Shown: piece after piece, positions 1-11,800 of the stretch | Position numbering within the stretch: position 1 is the first letter of the stretch | How the letters are laid out: the number at the start of each line of letters is the position of its first letter | Source of the DNA: Hirudo medicinalis | Lineage: Eukaryota > Annelida > Clitellata > Hirudinida > Hirudinidae | Assembly (NCBI GenBank): GCA_011800805.1 | Contig: MPNW01000156.1 | Coordinates: 7,652 to 71,651 of the forward strand | DNA length: 64,000 bases | Direction of reading: 5' to 3' | Position numbers and translations under genes: made by a program | Notes under the pieces: generated by a model | Seen by the model: the letters and a program-made list of their open reading frames with translations, nothing else | Databases searched by the model: none | Told to the model about the DNA's origin: nothing

Positions 1-292
1 CATTGAAGCTGTTTGGATAACTTAGAAAAAAAAATTCCTCCCACAGATCTATCGAACACATCAGAGCCAAGAAATCTCCTCAAGTATTAAAGATCAGTCA
101 TGACAAAAATTATGACGACGACGACGACGACGACGACGATGGTAATGACGCCAAGGATCTAAAGTTATATTTGTCACGGAAATCCATAAAAATATTTGTC
201 GAAATAAATTGTTAATAAACGGATGATTACAACTACAATAAGAGGCCGTCGAATGTCCAAACTAAAACATCAACACAATACCCAATGTTACG
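1..292. other. Intergenic, with (ACG)n microsatellite
   Basis: No gene is visible here. The only structure is an ACG-type trinucleotide run at about 114-140. A reverse-transcriptase fragment begins at its right border. Confidence 0.6.
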
Positions 293-860
293 ATGAAGCT
301 GTTCGCCGATGACATTAAGTTTTATGCCTGCTCTGATTCTAAACATAGTCTTCAGAGTGCAATTGACAAGCTCATTGATTGGAGTGACACATGGCAATTG
401 AGGTTGGCTTCGGAAAAGTGTTGTGTGTGTCATGTTTACAGACGTTCTGAGAAAAGGCACCAAACTCACCAATATCTGATTAAAGACCAAAACCTTGAAC
501 ATGTTCCCCTTGGAACAAGAGATCTTGTAATCTTTGTTGACAACAATCTTACATTTATCCCTCACACCAAAATAATCATACAGAAAGCCTCCACAAGAGT
601 CCGTCTGCTACAACTTTCCTTTACCTCCGGAGTCAGAACCATTCTTGCCAAAGCATTCTGTATATACGTTCGACCACTACTGGAGTATTGTTCTCCTGTG
701 TGGAATCCCCATCTCAAATATCTTGTTCAAGGAATCGGGTCGGTCCAAAGATTTACGAGAGCGATCCCAAGCCTGCGACACCAAATCGTATTTAACCAGA
801 CTTAAGATTCTCATAACACTTGAACATCCCCGTTTAATTTTATATTTTTGTTGTGCTTTT
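293..860 (+). pseudogene. Broken non-LTR retrotransposon reverse transcriptase (LINE remnant)
   Basis: The frame opens with LFADDIKFY, a variant of the polymerase catalytic (Y/F)xDD motif. It runs on through blocks typical of the LINE palm and thumb, such as LIDWSDTWQLRLASEKC and YVRPLLEYCSPVWNP. These blocks are characteristic of CR1/Jockey-like elements. The first frame ends at 805 after RAIPSLRH; family-like sequence (YLTRLKILITLEHPRL) continues in another frame to about 860, so a frameshift lies near 780. The 5' half with fingers and endonuclease is absent. This is a 5'-truncated dead copy, and the subfamily cannot be assigned by eye. Confidence 0.8.
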
Positions 861-1388
861 TGTTTAAATTATTAAACGGTTTCGTTAAAAGTGATCTTTT
901 TAAGTTTTGTACAATTTTCCAATTACTTCGCACCAATTTTCCAATTACTTCGCACCAATTGCGCGCGAGGAAGTGCTCGACTAATATCACTAAAAATGTT
1001 TTTTGAGTTGTTGCCTTCTGGAACTCCCACCAAACGAGGCGGCATCTGTCGGCACTTTTTCTCGATTTAAGCCATTATTATTCTACACCGATTTAACAAA
1101 TTTCCTAACAATTGCCGACTAATGTTCTGCCAACATTGCTTTTTTCTCGGTCGATGATGATGATGATCGTTTCTCTTCCGTTTTTTTTTGCTGAGGCCAA
1201 TGGTATTAATGGCTCAAGAACATCCCTTCGATCGGATAAATAAATGAATAAATAAAATTTAGCATCAAACAAAGCAATACAAAAGAAATTTTATTCAATG
1301 AATAATTGAAGGCTGAGTTACTATCAGCCAATATTTGCTGAATTGATCATCGCACATTACTAACTCGTCTCGAACAGATTGATACGAC
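861..1388. other. Intergenic region upstream of the SLC7 gene
   Basis: Holds a short direct duplication of about 22 bp at 918-961 (the word ccaattacttcgcacc occurs twice in tandem) and a small GAT run near 1155. Presumably it contains the promoter and 5'UTR of the transporter gene. No convincing TATA or initiator element was identified. Confidence 0.4.
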
Positions 1389-4300
1389 ATGAATTCCAAA
1401 GGATCAGCGCCAGAAGATGAAGAGGATTTGCCCTCCAGCAAAACTTACCAACCAATAGAAGATCGGCAACCTGGACCAGAAATCGAGATAGAAAAATTCC
1501 AATTAAAGAGACAATTGGGAGTTCTCTACGGGGTGGCCATAATTATGGGTCTAGTCGTAGGGAGCGGGATTTACATATCCCCTCAAACCGTTCTCAGGAA
1601 CGCGGGATCGCCTGGTCTCACGTTGATCATGTGGGTCACAGGAGGAGTGTATGCCCTCTTCGGAGCCCTGGTCTTTGCTGAGATAGGTCTTCACATGCCA
1701 GTTGCCGGAGAGAAATACGCTTATCTAAGCGAGTTGTACAGTCCGTATTTCGGCTTCCTTTACATCTGGCAATATCTTCTGCTTGTGAGGCCAGGAAGTA
1801 ATGCTCTCAAACTCATCATTTTCGGTCGATACCTTCTCAAGCCTCTGTTTCAACAATGTGAAGTTCCGCAAATTCCTGTTCTCTGTCTTGCTTCCGCCAT
1901 GGCAAGTGAGGGTTTTTATTATACTTGTAAGTGTGTGATGGTCTGGTAATATCACATTACTTTTCAGATTCTATGTTAGTTTTTATTAATTTAAATAATT
2001 ATCTTTGATTTTGACCATTTCGTTCTCGTTGTCAATTGTCAGTTTCGTTTAATTTTTTGCTGGTGTCTGGATTGGCAAGGGGCTTGATCCTGTCTGTTTT
2101 ATATTAAATAATAATAATTTAATGTTTTACGATTTATTATAGTCCTGATATCAGCACTGAACTGCCTCAATGTCAAAGTAATAGCGAGAGGTCAAAGTAT
2201 CATGACCTCCATTTCTATTATGACCCTAACAACCCTGGCATTTTTAGGTCTCTACTCATTGGGGAAAGGTTAGAAATATTTCACAGATATAATCTTACCA
2301 CGTGTTTCGATTGAGCCTTTCACAAATTTTCATTCACTTTAATGGACTTATTTAGATTTATAAAATAAAACGTAATATGAGTAATCATTATGTATTATCA
2401 TTAAGTAATATATAAGTAATCATTAATGTAATATCATTATATGTTATTATAATGTCTTTGTCAGGTCACGTCCAGAACTTTCAAGAACCATTCAAAGAGT
2501 CGTGCACGGAACCCGGTTGTTTGGTCCTTGCCTTTTATGCCACAGTGTTTTCATACCACGGATGGTAATGTGTTTATGCATTGTCAGAATTGCTTTGACA
2601 TTATCTTAATAACATTAACACGAAATATTATTTATTTCCTCCAATCCATTCTATACAATCATTCCACAGGTCAGCTTTGAACTTTCTTGTCGAGGAACTT
2701 AAGAACCCAAACAGGTTACAATTTTAGCACATCAGTAATAAATGAATGATCTTCCCAATTATGAAAGTATTTTTTCAGAACCCTTCCCGTGGCGATCGTA
2801 TTGAGCAGTGTCTTGTTAACAGTCCTCTACGTGCTTGTCAATCTCACCTACCTAGTTGTATTGGACAAGAATGAAGCTGTGTCATCGGAGGCCATAGCCA
2901 TAGTAAGATGATAAATCATGAATAGAGCCTCAATTTCAATCGTTTAGTTCTTTAAAGAAAAAAGATATTCCTAGATTTAAAAAATAAACAAGACTTAAGG
3001 CTTAAAGTTGATGTTAGAGACATTCAATAATTGAAGAAGGGAAGCAATAGCTTCTTGGTATTTTTGCGACGAATAAATAATTTCAGAGCGTTGCATTGAA
3101 AATATCAACAATCGGAAGCTGGGCGATGTCCGCATTGATTGCCCTCACAGCCTGTTCGAGCTGTAATTCAGGTTTATTAATTGCCTCAAGGTGAGATAAG
3201 TCTATTTTAAACTACACTTTAGTAACTTTACATTCATCGCGATTACATATTTAGCATTCATTTGATAGATTGGCTTACGCAGGCGCAAGAAATGGAGACT
3301 TGCCTATCGCTCTTTCTTTCATCAACATAACCTTCGTGACGCCCACAGTCTCAGTAATATTTATGGTTGGTATAATATATATTTGGTGCATATTGTTTTT
3401 TTGCAGTAATGTCCAAGTGCAAAAGCATAATTCTAAATGATTTCCAAGACCCAAAAACGACCGACTATAAAACATAGTCACGTTAATTTGCTTAATTAGT
3501 CACGATTACTCCCTCGAAAAGATGGAAAATGAAGCAAATCCCAGTCTTCCCCTAGCCTGCATTTCTCCCTGACAGTTTAAGGACGCGGCGCTAAAACATG
3601 AGGGACCATCCATTTATGACGTCCACACGGAGAGGGGGGAGGGTTTTCTAAAATGCTAGGTGGTTAACTGGAAAAGATGAATGCTGAATTTCATAAACAT
3701 ATTTTAAAAATGTCTTATTTGGAATAACCTCAGTTGTTATTCATAAAGAATCTTTGCTTGTAAGATTGCCACCGCCTTTGCGAGAATAGCTTAAGTTCAA
3801 TCATTGGACTGTTGAATTTCTTTCTATTGATCAACAGAAAAGGTTGAACTTAATGATTAATTCATTAGCGCATCAAATTTATACATATTTTTCAGTTAAT
3901 TGTTTCTCTTCCTTCTATTGCATTTAAAGTTTTATTCGGGGTTAAATCAGCTTTTACGCAGTTAAATAAGTTGATTTTTAATTTAATAATTAAATTCCTT
4001 TCTTTCTAAAAACAAAACTTTAACATGTGTGCCTGTTAATCAATGGGAGAGGGGGGTTAGCAGAATGTGGACGTCCACAAAAACAATAAACGTAATAAAG
4101 ATATGGTAAAATAAAGCTACTTTTTTAACAATTCGGCCCATAAATTGCGAGTGAGAACTTATAAATTTTAAACCTAGATGTCGTTTTTGGGGCCTCACTC
4201 TCAGAGTTGACTTGTCGTGAACTCGTGCTGCCCGCATGGACATATAGGGTCATTGTAACCGGCCTGTTGCGGATCTGACAAAAACACAACTGATATTTTT

Positions 4301-5060
4301 ACAGATTTTTATTCACTAAATTTAAATTATGGAAATTTTACACTTGTAAATTTGTACACTTTATGTTGCCTGTGCATGGACGTCCACAAATTGGATGAGG
4401 GGGCGTAAAAATCCAGTTTCCAGTCGACGTGACGTCACACATGGATGCCCTTGACGCATCTTAAGAGCTAATTACAAGTGATTCCTTAAATAACAAACAC
4501 CATCGAAAATACTGATTTTAGGGACTAGGCATCGTCTTGTTTATCTGGACCTTCGAGGTGGAATTCATACTTAACAACATCACCTTCAGCGGAATAGTGT
4601 GCGACCTCTTCGTCGCTGTGGGCTATTTAAAGAAACGCTTCAACTGGAAAAATACAAACGACAACAAGCTCAAGGTTGATCAGTGTTCTCTACAAAACCT
4701 AAATTAAAAGCATGCATACTTACCCCAAATAACAAATGAAAAATGATAAATAAACAATGCCAGATGCCAATAGCCATCCACGTGATATACTGCCTAGTTC
4801 TCACCCTGCTCACGATAGTCCCACTGATCACAAACCCCGTAGCATCAGCAGCAGCATTCATGTTGGTCATTGCCACAGCATCTTTGTACTACGTTCTAAT
4901 CGTCAAGATGAAATTGGGTAACATATGGATGAAAAACACCTCAGGTAAGCTCAGCTGCTACTTATCAGTACTTCAATACAATAACATTTCTATCGCAGCA
5001 AAATTAACAAGCCTCATACAGAGGTTGTTGTATTGTGCTCCAGCAGAAAAGAGTGATTAG
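1389..5060 (+). CDS. SLC7 family amino-acid transporter light chain (LAT / b0,+ type)
   Basis: Predicted to be a 12-TM amino-acid exchanger of the APC superfamily that works as the light chain of a heteromeric transporter. Ten exons were placed by GT-AG borders and phase: 1389-1905, 2143-2268, 2465-2564, 2670-2714, 2779-2902, 3087-3190, 3269-3365, 4522-4674, 4764-4944, 4999-5060. They sum to 1509 nt (502 aa), the usual SLC7 light-chain length. The TM1 signature VVGSGIYISPQTVL lies near residue 57. A Cys in FQQCEVPQ falls where light chains form the disulfide with the heavy chain (4F2hc/rBAT). The matching heavy chain is not in this window. Introns are mostly 64-237 bp; only intron 7 (3366-4521) is long, because it holds a repeat element. 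Substrate specificity cannot be told from sequence. Confidence 0.93.
3597..4455. mobile_element. Putative non-autonomous TIR DNA transposon in SLC7 intron 7
   Basis: The left end contains gggaccatccatttatgacg and the right end, read on the other strand, contains gggcatccatgtgtgacg. These are imperfect terminal inverted repeats of roughly 22 bp. Further inside, both ends carry ggacgtccac-like and G-run motifs, and a third ggacgtccac copy lies near 4069. No transposase frame is present. Exact ends and a target-site duplication could not be fixed by eye. Confidence 0.5.
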
Positions 5061-5085
5061 GATTCAAAAGTCTGACCAAATGTAT

Positions 5086-5091
5086 TTTATT
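5086..5091 (-). terminator. Polyadenylation signal of RPL9
   Basis: AATAAA on the minus strand, 16 bases downstream of the RPL9 stop codon. Cleavage would then fall close to or inside the end of the convergent SLC7 coding region. On the plus strand an AATAAA at 5215-5220, inside RPL9 intron 3, could serve the SLC7 transcript, so the two mRNAs probably overlap at their 3' ends. Confidence 0.6.
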
Positions 5092-5106
5092 GAACACCAG
5101 TCAATT

Positions 5107-6141
5107 TTAATCCTCAACAACGTGGAGCTTCTCACTGACGTAGATACCGTCCAAGAACTTTCTGATATCCTTATCTTTGACACTTGTTGATTGTTGGATG
5201 AGAGCAGCTGTAGAAATAAATTTGCTTATATTTACACTCTCGATTTACGAGTTGTCTTCTACTCAATGCCAGACATCAATTTGCGTGTTATACTACACTT
5301 ATATCTTTGATAAAGTTTACAATGCACTGAACAAATGAATAGAATGTGATAATGTAATTACCTGATCTGGAAACGAGTTCGATGTCATTTCCCTCGAGCA
5401 CAAACTCATCCTTCATGTCCTTGGATGCAATGCATGTTACGCCGGGCAACATGCGAACTTGTCTGTTGTGCTTCTCACCAAGGAAGTTCCTGATCTCCAC
5501 TAGAGTGTTAGCATCAGAGATGGAAACGTTGATGGGGAAGTGAGCGTACACGGACCTCATTTTGTACTTGTATCCCTACATTTTAATTTTCAAAAAGTTA
5601 TGCCATTGCTCGGAAATCACATAAAGCTTACATTGTAAGCAAAAATGAACTTATAATATACATTGTTAGTTATCCAAAATTCAGTACTATAAAATGACTG
5701 CCTGAAATTTTGAAAAACCAATTTTTCTCGCACTTTTGGGAAGGTTTGAAATGCTAGTTAGCATCAGCATATCAAACGGCAAATAAGTGCCACTGAAAAT
5801 GTAATAGCGAAATTAATTTAAATTTACCTTAGTAACTCCCTTGATCATATTCTCAATGTGAGTACACACAGTCTTCACACCAGCCAGCTCCTTTCTAGTT
5901 CCAAACCACTTCTCAACAATAACCTGATTGGCACTAGCCTTTTGGAGATCAACAGCCATGTGACTGAAGTCCCTTCTGAGAGTGCCTCGTGGTCCCTTAA
6001 CAATGACCTTCCTCGATTTGATGGAAAGTTGAACTGCATCAAACGGCGATTCCATTATCGTTCACATGATCACAGAAACAAATTGAAAGTTTTACCTCCA
6101 TCAGGAATCTTGACAAACTGCTTCTGGTTAATGGTTTTCAT
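5107..6141 (-). CDS. RPL9: 60S ribosomal protein L9 (uL6)
   Basis: Component of the large ribosomal subunit, uL6 family. Coding exons on the minus strand are 6096-6141, 6033-5828, 5575-5362 and 5207-5107, total 567 nt (188 aa; human RPL9 is 192). Signature blocks include [14 protein letters not shown] in exon 2, [12 protein letters not shown] and [10 protein letters not shown] in exon 3, and [13 protein letters not shown] in exon 4. All exon phases agree. The start is the MKTI codon at 6141, just after a probable acceptor, so a noncoding first exon lies upstream. The gene is convergent with the SLC7 transporter, 46 bp between stop codons. Confidence 0.97.
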
Positions 6142-6337
6142 TGCTCCCTAAAAACATTTACAACTTTAGTTAATCCGTTTCAGACCCATAAATTCTAAAG
6201 CGATATGACGTTAGTGGCATTGCAATCCGGTCTCAAAATTGAACATGTCATAAAAATATGGAATAGTTCATCAGTGGAACATAAACATCCTTAAGTTTTT
6301 GAAATAATCCTGATCCCTAACAAAAACGATAACTTAC

Positions 6338-6380
6338 AGCGACGGGACCACCCGATAAACGATGAAAAAAGGAAAGGAAG
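6338..6380 (-). promoter_or_regulatory. RPL9 noncoding first exon with 5' TOP tract
   Basis: On the minus strand, a pyrimidine run (CTTCCTTTCCTTTTTTC, 6380-6364) is followed by a short stretch ending at a strong donor (GTAAGT) at 6337. Ribosomal-protein mRNAs characteristically begin with a C and a terminal oligopyrimidine (TOP) tract that couples translation to growth signalling. Transcription probably starts at or close to 6380. This is inferred from sequence and known family behaviour; no transcript evidence was available. Confidence 0.6.
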
Positions 6381-8585
6381 TACGGTTGATATAATGACCG
6401 CGATTTAAAATTATGTTCCACTATATTATATTTACAAAAAATAATATTTTTAAATATAATTTAATGATACTTAATAACAAATATTAAATATTAAATTGAA
6501 TCAAATTTTTAGTTCAATTGGTTATTGTGATTTTTGTTTAACACCAACATAAAAATAACAAAATCAATCATTATCAAAATAAAAAAAATAATATTTTAAA
6601 ATTAATATTGCTATATGTAAAATTAGTTTTAGCAAATATATATTTATTTCTCCATGACTATCATTTTGAATAGTTTCACTGTTTTTATGCCTCTCTTAAC
6701 AAGCAGAAATATTTTTTTTAAACTAACCTTTGAAAATATTTTATTAAAGAAATCTCCTCTTTACACATAAAACATTCCGATTTGTTAAATATTTGTACCC
6801 GATTAATAACCACGGCAATGAATAATTAATGATTCCGAGTTTGTTGTTGAAGCAGAACTTCAAAACCATGGTCATGAGTGCGAATAACAACTGCAGTTGC
6901 TAATAGTAACTTTCATTACGATAGTTAAGGGCAGGTAATTCATCTCAGATGTTTACAGCAGGGTCGAATTATATTCGTGATTGCAGCACTTCAAATTCAT
7001 ACCCATCGTCAGTGCATCTGACCTGTTAAACGATCGACAATAAAGTTTCTTTCTGTAAAATAACGTAGCGGATATTCGCCGAAGCATTTCTCCATTCATA
7101 CGTCGCTCCCCATTTAACATCGTCAGCGCGCTGGATTACGTCCGGTAGCCTCTAGCCTAGCTGCAACAAAAAACAACCTACATACATAGTCTTACCTCAG
7201 TGTATCACTAAAACTAAAAAGCATACCTTCACATAACTACGAACACCCGCTTAATCTTTGCACCAACATCATGTACCAAGTAATTAACAAAAAGGTCTCG
7301 AATGAACTCGAACTACGTCCTTATGAAGTTAAAACCTGAAGAAATAAATCAGCAACACAAAACATTTATTGTCTTAAAACAATTCTACAACTCAAAGAAA
7401 CATTAGATCAGAAACTAGAAGGTGCATAAAAAATGATTAAAGAAGTAGGATGGATGGTTTCGGATCATTTTATGATTTATCTGCTGAGCCCAAAATCATA
7501 AGACGGCACGATATAATTGCCTAAGTGAAAAAGTTGTTATTTCCAACAGAAGTGAAAGCAATCACCATCAATGTTACAGGAACTACAGTGGTGTTAAGCA
7601 ATAATAATAATAATAATAAAATAATAACAGCAATAATAATAATAGTAATAACAACATCCCAGTGATGGTCATGACGAAACCACACCACACACCAAAGTAT
7701 ATTCCAAGGGGCCTGTCATCCACCTCTCAAATGCTACTCCTGTGTAAGCATGAAGGTTTGCAATAATAATTGTATAACGAGTAAATTTCCCTACAGATTA
7801 TAAAAATGTAAATAGCCACATGAAGAGAATAACTTGAAAACAAAAAAAAAACGACATAAAAACATCTAACAATCAATGGAGTTGATCTCAAAGACTACAA
7901 AACATTTCTAATTTGTTTTAAGCTTTGTTCCTATAACTTTTTTAATGAAGAGAAATGGAGCTTAAGAGCCAAGTGGATTAGATGGATGTAAAAATACAGG
8001 GAAAACATTCCAAAATGCTTATAGTATCATCTAATTTTTACTAAACACAATCACAAATTATTATTGCCAATAACATTGGGCATAGTGCTGGTTGGTAGAC
8101 TCAGGAGTGAGATGAAGTCAATCAAATATTAGTGACAGGACAATTAACACTTGCACACAAAATTACAGCGACAAATGACGACCTTTAAACACATCAAAAC
8201 GCAACGCTCCCTTCGACCTCCTCCCGTTTCTCGTCGGCATTGCGGTGCATTTTCTACGTGTAAACTATAATATCTCTCCGGGGGACATTCATTGAAATAA
8301 TTCACGGATTGAAGGTTCGATGCATGCACGTCCAAAGCTTAAGTTTTACAATAGCAGATACAATAAGGGCTAGTTATTATTATAGCACATGTCAGTTTAA
8401 TAATACCCTGGCACAGTGTTACTTACAAGCCTAAGTTGTACATATGAGGCAGATGGGAGGATGGGGCAAATGTTATAACAAAGAAATAATAGCAAACACA
8501 ACAACAACAATAATAATAACAGAGTAGGCAAAACAATCAATAAAATGCATCTCCATTACATTGTTCATGTCTAAATTGTCCCTAA
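6381..8585. other. RPL9/OGDH intergenic region and OGDH 3'UTR
   Basis: About 2.2 kb without a supportable coding exon. The right part is probably the OGDH 3'UTR: a minus-strand AATAAA lies near 7363. The region contains AT-rich stretches at 6410-6620 and AAT-type microsatellites at 7600-7650 and 8500-8520. Confidence 0.5.
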
Positions 8586-8607
8586 ATCACCACCATAACC
8601 ACCATCG

Positions 8608-8640
<33 letters not shown>

Positions 8641-8712
8641 AGGTGAGTATGTATCAATAACACCATCATTGTTGCTTATTCGAAAGCCATCCTGAGGAAG
8701 CGAGACTGTTCC
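8586..8712. repeat. First copy of an exact 127-bp duplication beside an assembly N
   Basis: This 127-bp block, including a (CAT)10 run at 8611-8640 and the last codons plus stop of OGDH, is repeated letter for letter at 8714-8840. Only one N (8713) separates the copies. This is the signature of two contigs joined without merging their overlap, so the first copy is most likely not real. Confidence 0.9.
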
Positions 8713-8713
8713 N
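8713..8713. other. Single-base assembly gap (N)
   Basis: The only ambiguous base in the window. It sits exactly between two identical 127-bp blocks, which marks it as a contig join. Confidence 0.97.
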
Positions 8714-8735
8714 ATCACCACCATAACCACCATCG

Positions 8736-8768
<33 letters not shown>

Positions 8769-8840
8769 AGGTGAGTATGTATCAATAACACCATCATTGT
8801 TGCTTATTCGAAAGCCATCCTGAGGAAGCGAGACTGTTCC
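8714..8840. repeat. Second copy of the 127-bp duplication
   Basis: Identical to 8586-8712. This copy is contiguous with the rest of the last OGDH exon (8804-8900), so it is the authentic one in any model. Confidence 0.9.
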
Positions 8841-11800
8841 ATGATGTGGGTGTACTTGTTGCCTGTCGCCGTGGCAGCTGAAACGTGACGACCGACGTAC
8901 CTAAAGGGAAATGTCGTAGAACGTTCATTTGCATTTGTTTTCAACAGTAGAATTGATTTCCAGTTGATTTTACAAACAAAACTCAAGCTACCAACCCAAC
9001 ATTCCTGTCAGTACCCATCTTCAGGGTTACTGAATCAAACCTTGGCTTGACATAAAACCAGCCACCCATATTCTTGTGCTCTTCCTGCACCCAGATCAAC
9101 TTAGCCTTGGGGTACCTCTCCAATTCCTTGCGGATAAGATCCATGGGGAATGGACACAACTGCAAAAAGTGTGTAGTTGGCACTTGATTGAAATAATCCC
9201 AATTCTGATTAGCATTCCATCATGTAAAGTAAAACAACCAACCTGCTCAACTCTGCAAATGGCAATCTCCGCCTGTTTCTCCTTCTGAGCTCTCTCCTTG
9301 GTGAGGTCATAGTAGACCTTACCAGTACAGAAGATAACTTTCCTGACATTCTCAGCATTTTCAGAAGCAGGTCCATCATCAGGAATGAGACGCTTGAATG
9401 AGGTTCCATCCAACATCAAGTCCATATTGGATTTGGCTTCTGGATGTCGAAGCAAGCTCTTTGGCGAAAGGACGATGAGCTGCGAATGTATTTAATGACT
9501 TTAAAAGTAGAAGCGGTGGTTCAAATGCATTAAGGATCGAGACCACCCAAGTTCGACACCCACCGGTTTGCGGAAAGGAAGAGCAATCTGCCTCCTGAGA
9601 ACATGGAAATAGTTGGCAGGAGTGGTGCAGTTCACAACAAACCAGTTGGTCTCATGAAGCTGCTGAATCTCAAAGTGCTCACCCTCAGGCTGGAAATATG
9701 AGCAATGTAAAATTTTAATGAATGTTATCCTAAACAAACACCTATAATTTATGAACTACCTAGGAGCTTTGGAACATTTACTATAGGGTGCATATCTGTT
9801 GCACAAATTGCAACAATAGCGGTAGATTACCTAGCTTCTAAAGTTTTGTCAGAAGTCATAAACTCAGTTTCACATTAAGTCATTATTAAGCAAAGTTAGA
9901 CCAAGCCTCTAAAAATTGCAAAGCCCATGAAACTTTTGTTTTAGTCGTAACATCAGTTGTTTACTCACAGGGAAATAATCAGGATCATCGTTGCACATCT
10001 GCAGGAACCTCTCCGGTCTTGCACTGGAATGCTCAGGACCCTAAAATGAATTGAATTCAATAAAAGCAGTGATGGCATTGAATAGTGAAATTAGATAACA
10101 GGCGACTTACCATGCCTTCATAACTGTGAGGAAGGAGGCAGACAAGGCCACTCTGTCTGATCCATTTGGCCTGACCACTGCTGATGAATTGATCGAAAAT
10201 GCACTGAGCCGTGTTAGCAAAGTCACCGAACTGAGCCTCCCAGCAGACCAGGGAGTTAGGGTTGCTCATGGAATATCCAAGTTCAAAACCTGTCAGAGGA
10301 AGCCATCATAGGTTCGAAATAGCCAAACTGCGAGGGGTCGTAAACAGTTAACGGGACTAACCGAGCACTCCAAACTCAGAAAGGGAGCTATTGCAGACAG
10401 TGTATTGAGCTTGATCGGGGTATAAGTGATTCAAGGGATTGTAAGTAACTTTGTCCCTGTTCTGATCGTGAAGGACGTGGTGACGATGGCTTGAAGGGAA
10501 AGAAACGAGCTCATTACTAATCACCCAGAATCGTGAATAATAAATTTGATGTTTAGGCTGATGGGAATTTATATCATATAATTAATCTATTGCTGATTAA
10601 TTTATATCACCTGAAGGTGCCTCTTTCGACGTCCTGACCGCTCAATCTGACGTGGATTCCTTCCTTAAGGAGTGAGCCAAAAGCCATTGCCTCTGCCATG
10701 GCCCAGTCGATTTCGCGAGTATTCACCATTTCTTTGCGACCCTTCAGGATACGCTTGATGCCTTTGAACATTCACAGATTAATGTCAGTCACCATTGCTT
10801 GTTGCAACACAGATCCATTGTTGTCAAATGATATTTAATTGAACACTGCGATTTAGGAAGATGGTCTCACCATTATGAACAACAAATTCACCACCAGGCT
10901 CCTTGCTGACGACATCTCCAATGTGTTGGAGGGTCTCATCAGGGATACCTGTGGGAGGAAGACTCATGGGATCCTTAGTGTCAAAGAAACCAGGCCAAGG
11001 GGAGTCGAGCCACAGACGATTCTGGATGGCAGTCTCTTTGCGTGCAGCTGTATAGGCTTCTTCGCAGATCTTGTCATACTTGGCCACCTCATCCTGTTAG
11101 GAATGATAATATTAAATCACTTTATAAAATGTTGAGATTAATGACTCTAAGATGTGATTCAAAGTGAGCTTAAATGCATAGGACAATCCAGGGAATAACT
11201 CCACCTCATATTCCTGACTGGTGATGACTCCCTCAGCAATGAGTTTGTCAGAATATTTCTTTAAGAGGACAGGAGTCTGTTTGATTCTCTTGTACATGAG
11301 CGGCTGGGTGAACATAGGTTCGTCGATCTCGTTGTGCCCGTTACGGCGGTAGCAAACCTATGGAAACATCGTCAAACAATAAATGTATAAGCAGTGCAAC
11401 AAGAGTGAGAAACCAAACAATCTAAAGATCCAATAGCTCACAAGATCAATGATGACATCTTTTCCCCAGGTGGATCTCCATTCGGCTGCAACCTTGCAGA
11501 CGTGCATGACTGCTTCGGGGTCGTCCGAGTTGACATGGAAGATAGGAGCTCCGACCACACGTGCGACGTCGGTACAATAGGGAGAAGAACGAGAGAATCT
11601 GGGATCAGTGGTGAATCCGATCTGAAATGAACAGACGAAGCAATTGCTTGTAAAGACTGCAACTACTTTGTATGACGAATGAGCAATCCATCAATTTTTT
11701 CATGCCAACCTGATTGTTAACAACTATGTGCACTGTTCCATGGGTGGTATACTGGGGCAGGTCACTTAAGTGGAATGTCTCGTACACCACACCCTGACCT

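Noticed and set aside
1899..1910. GC-AG intron at the end of SLC7 exon 1 (ATG|GCAAGT)
   Set aside because: That donor gives a stop codon after splicing; the ordinary GT donor four bases later (CAA|GTGAGG) keeps the frame and family sequence.
6180..6274. Possible C/D-box snoRNA in the RPL9 5'UTR intron (CTGATGA and CTGA on the minus strand)
   Set aside because: The C box deviates at its first base and the sequences flanking the two boxes do not form a terminal stem.
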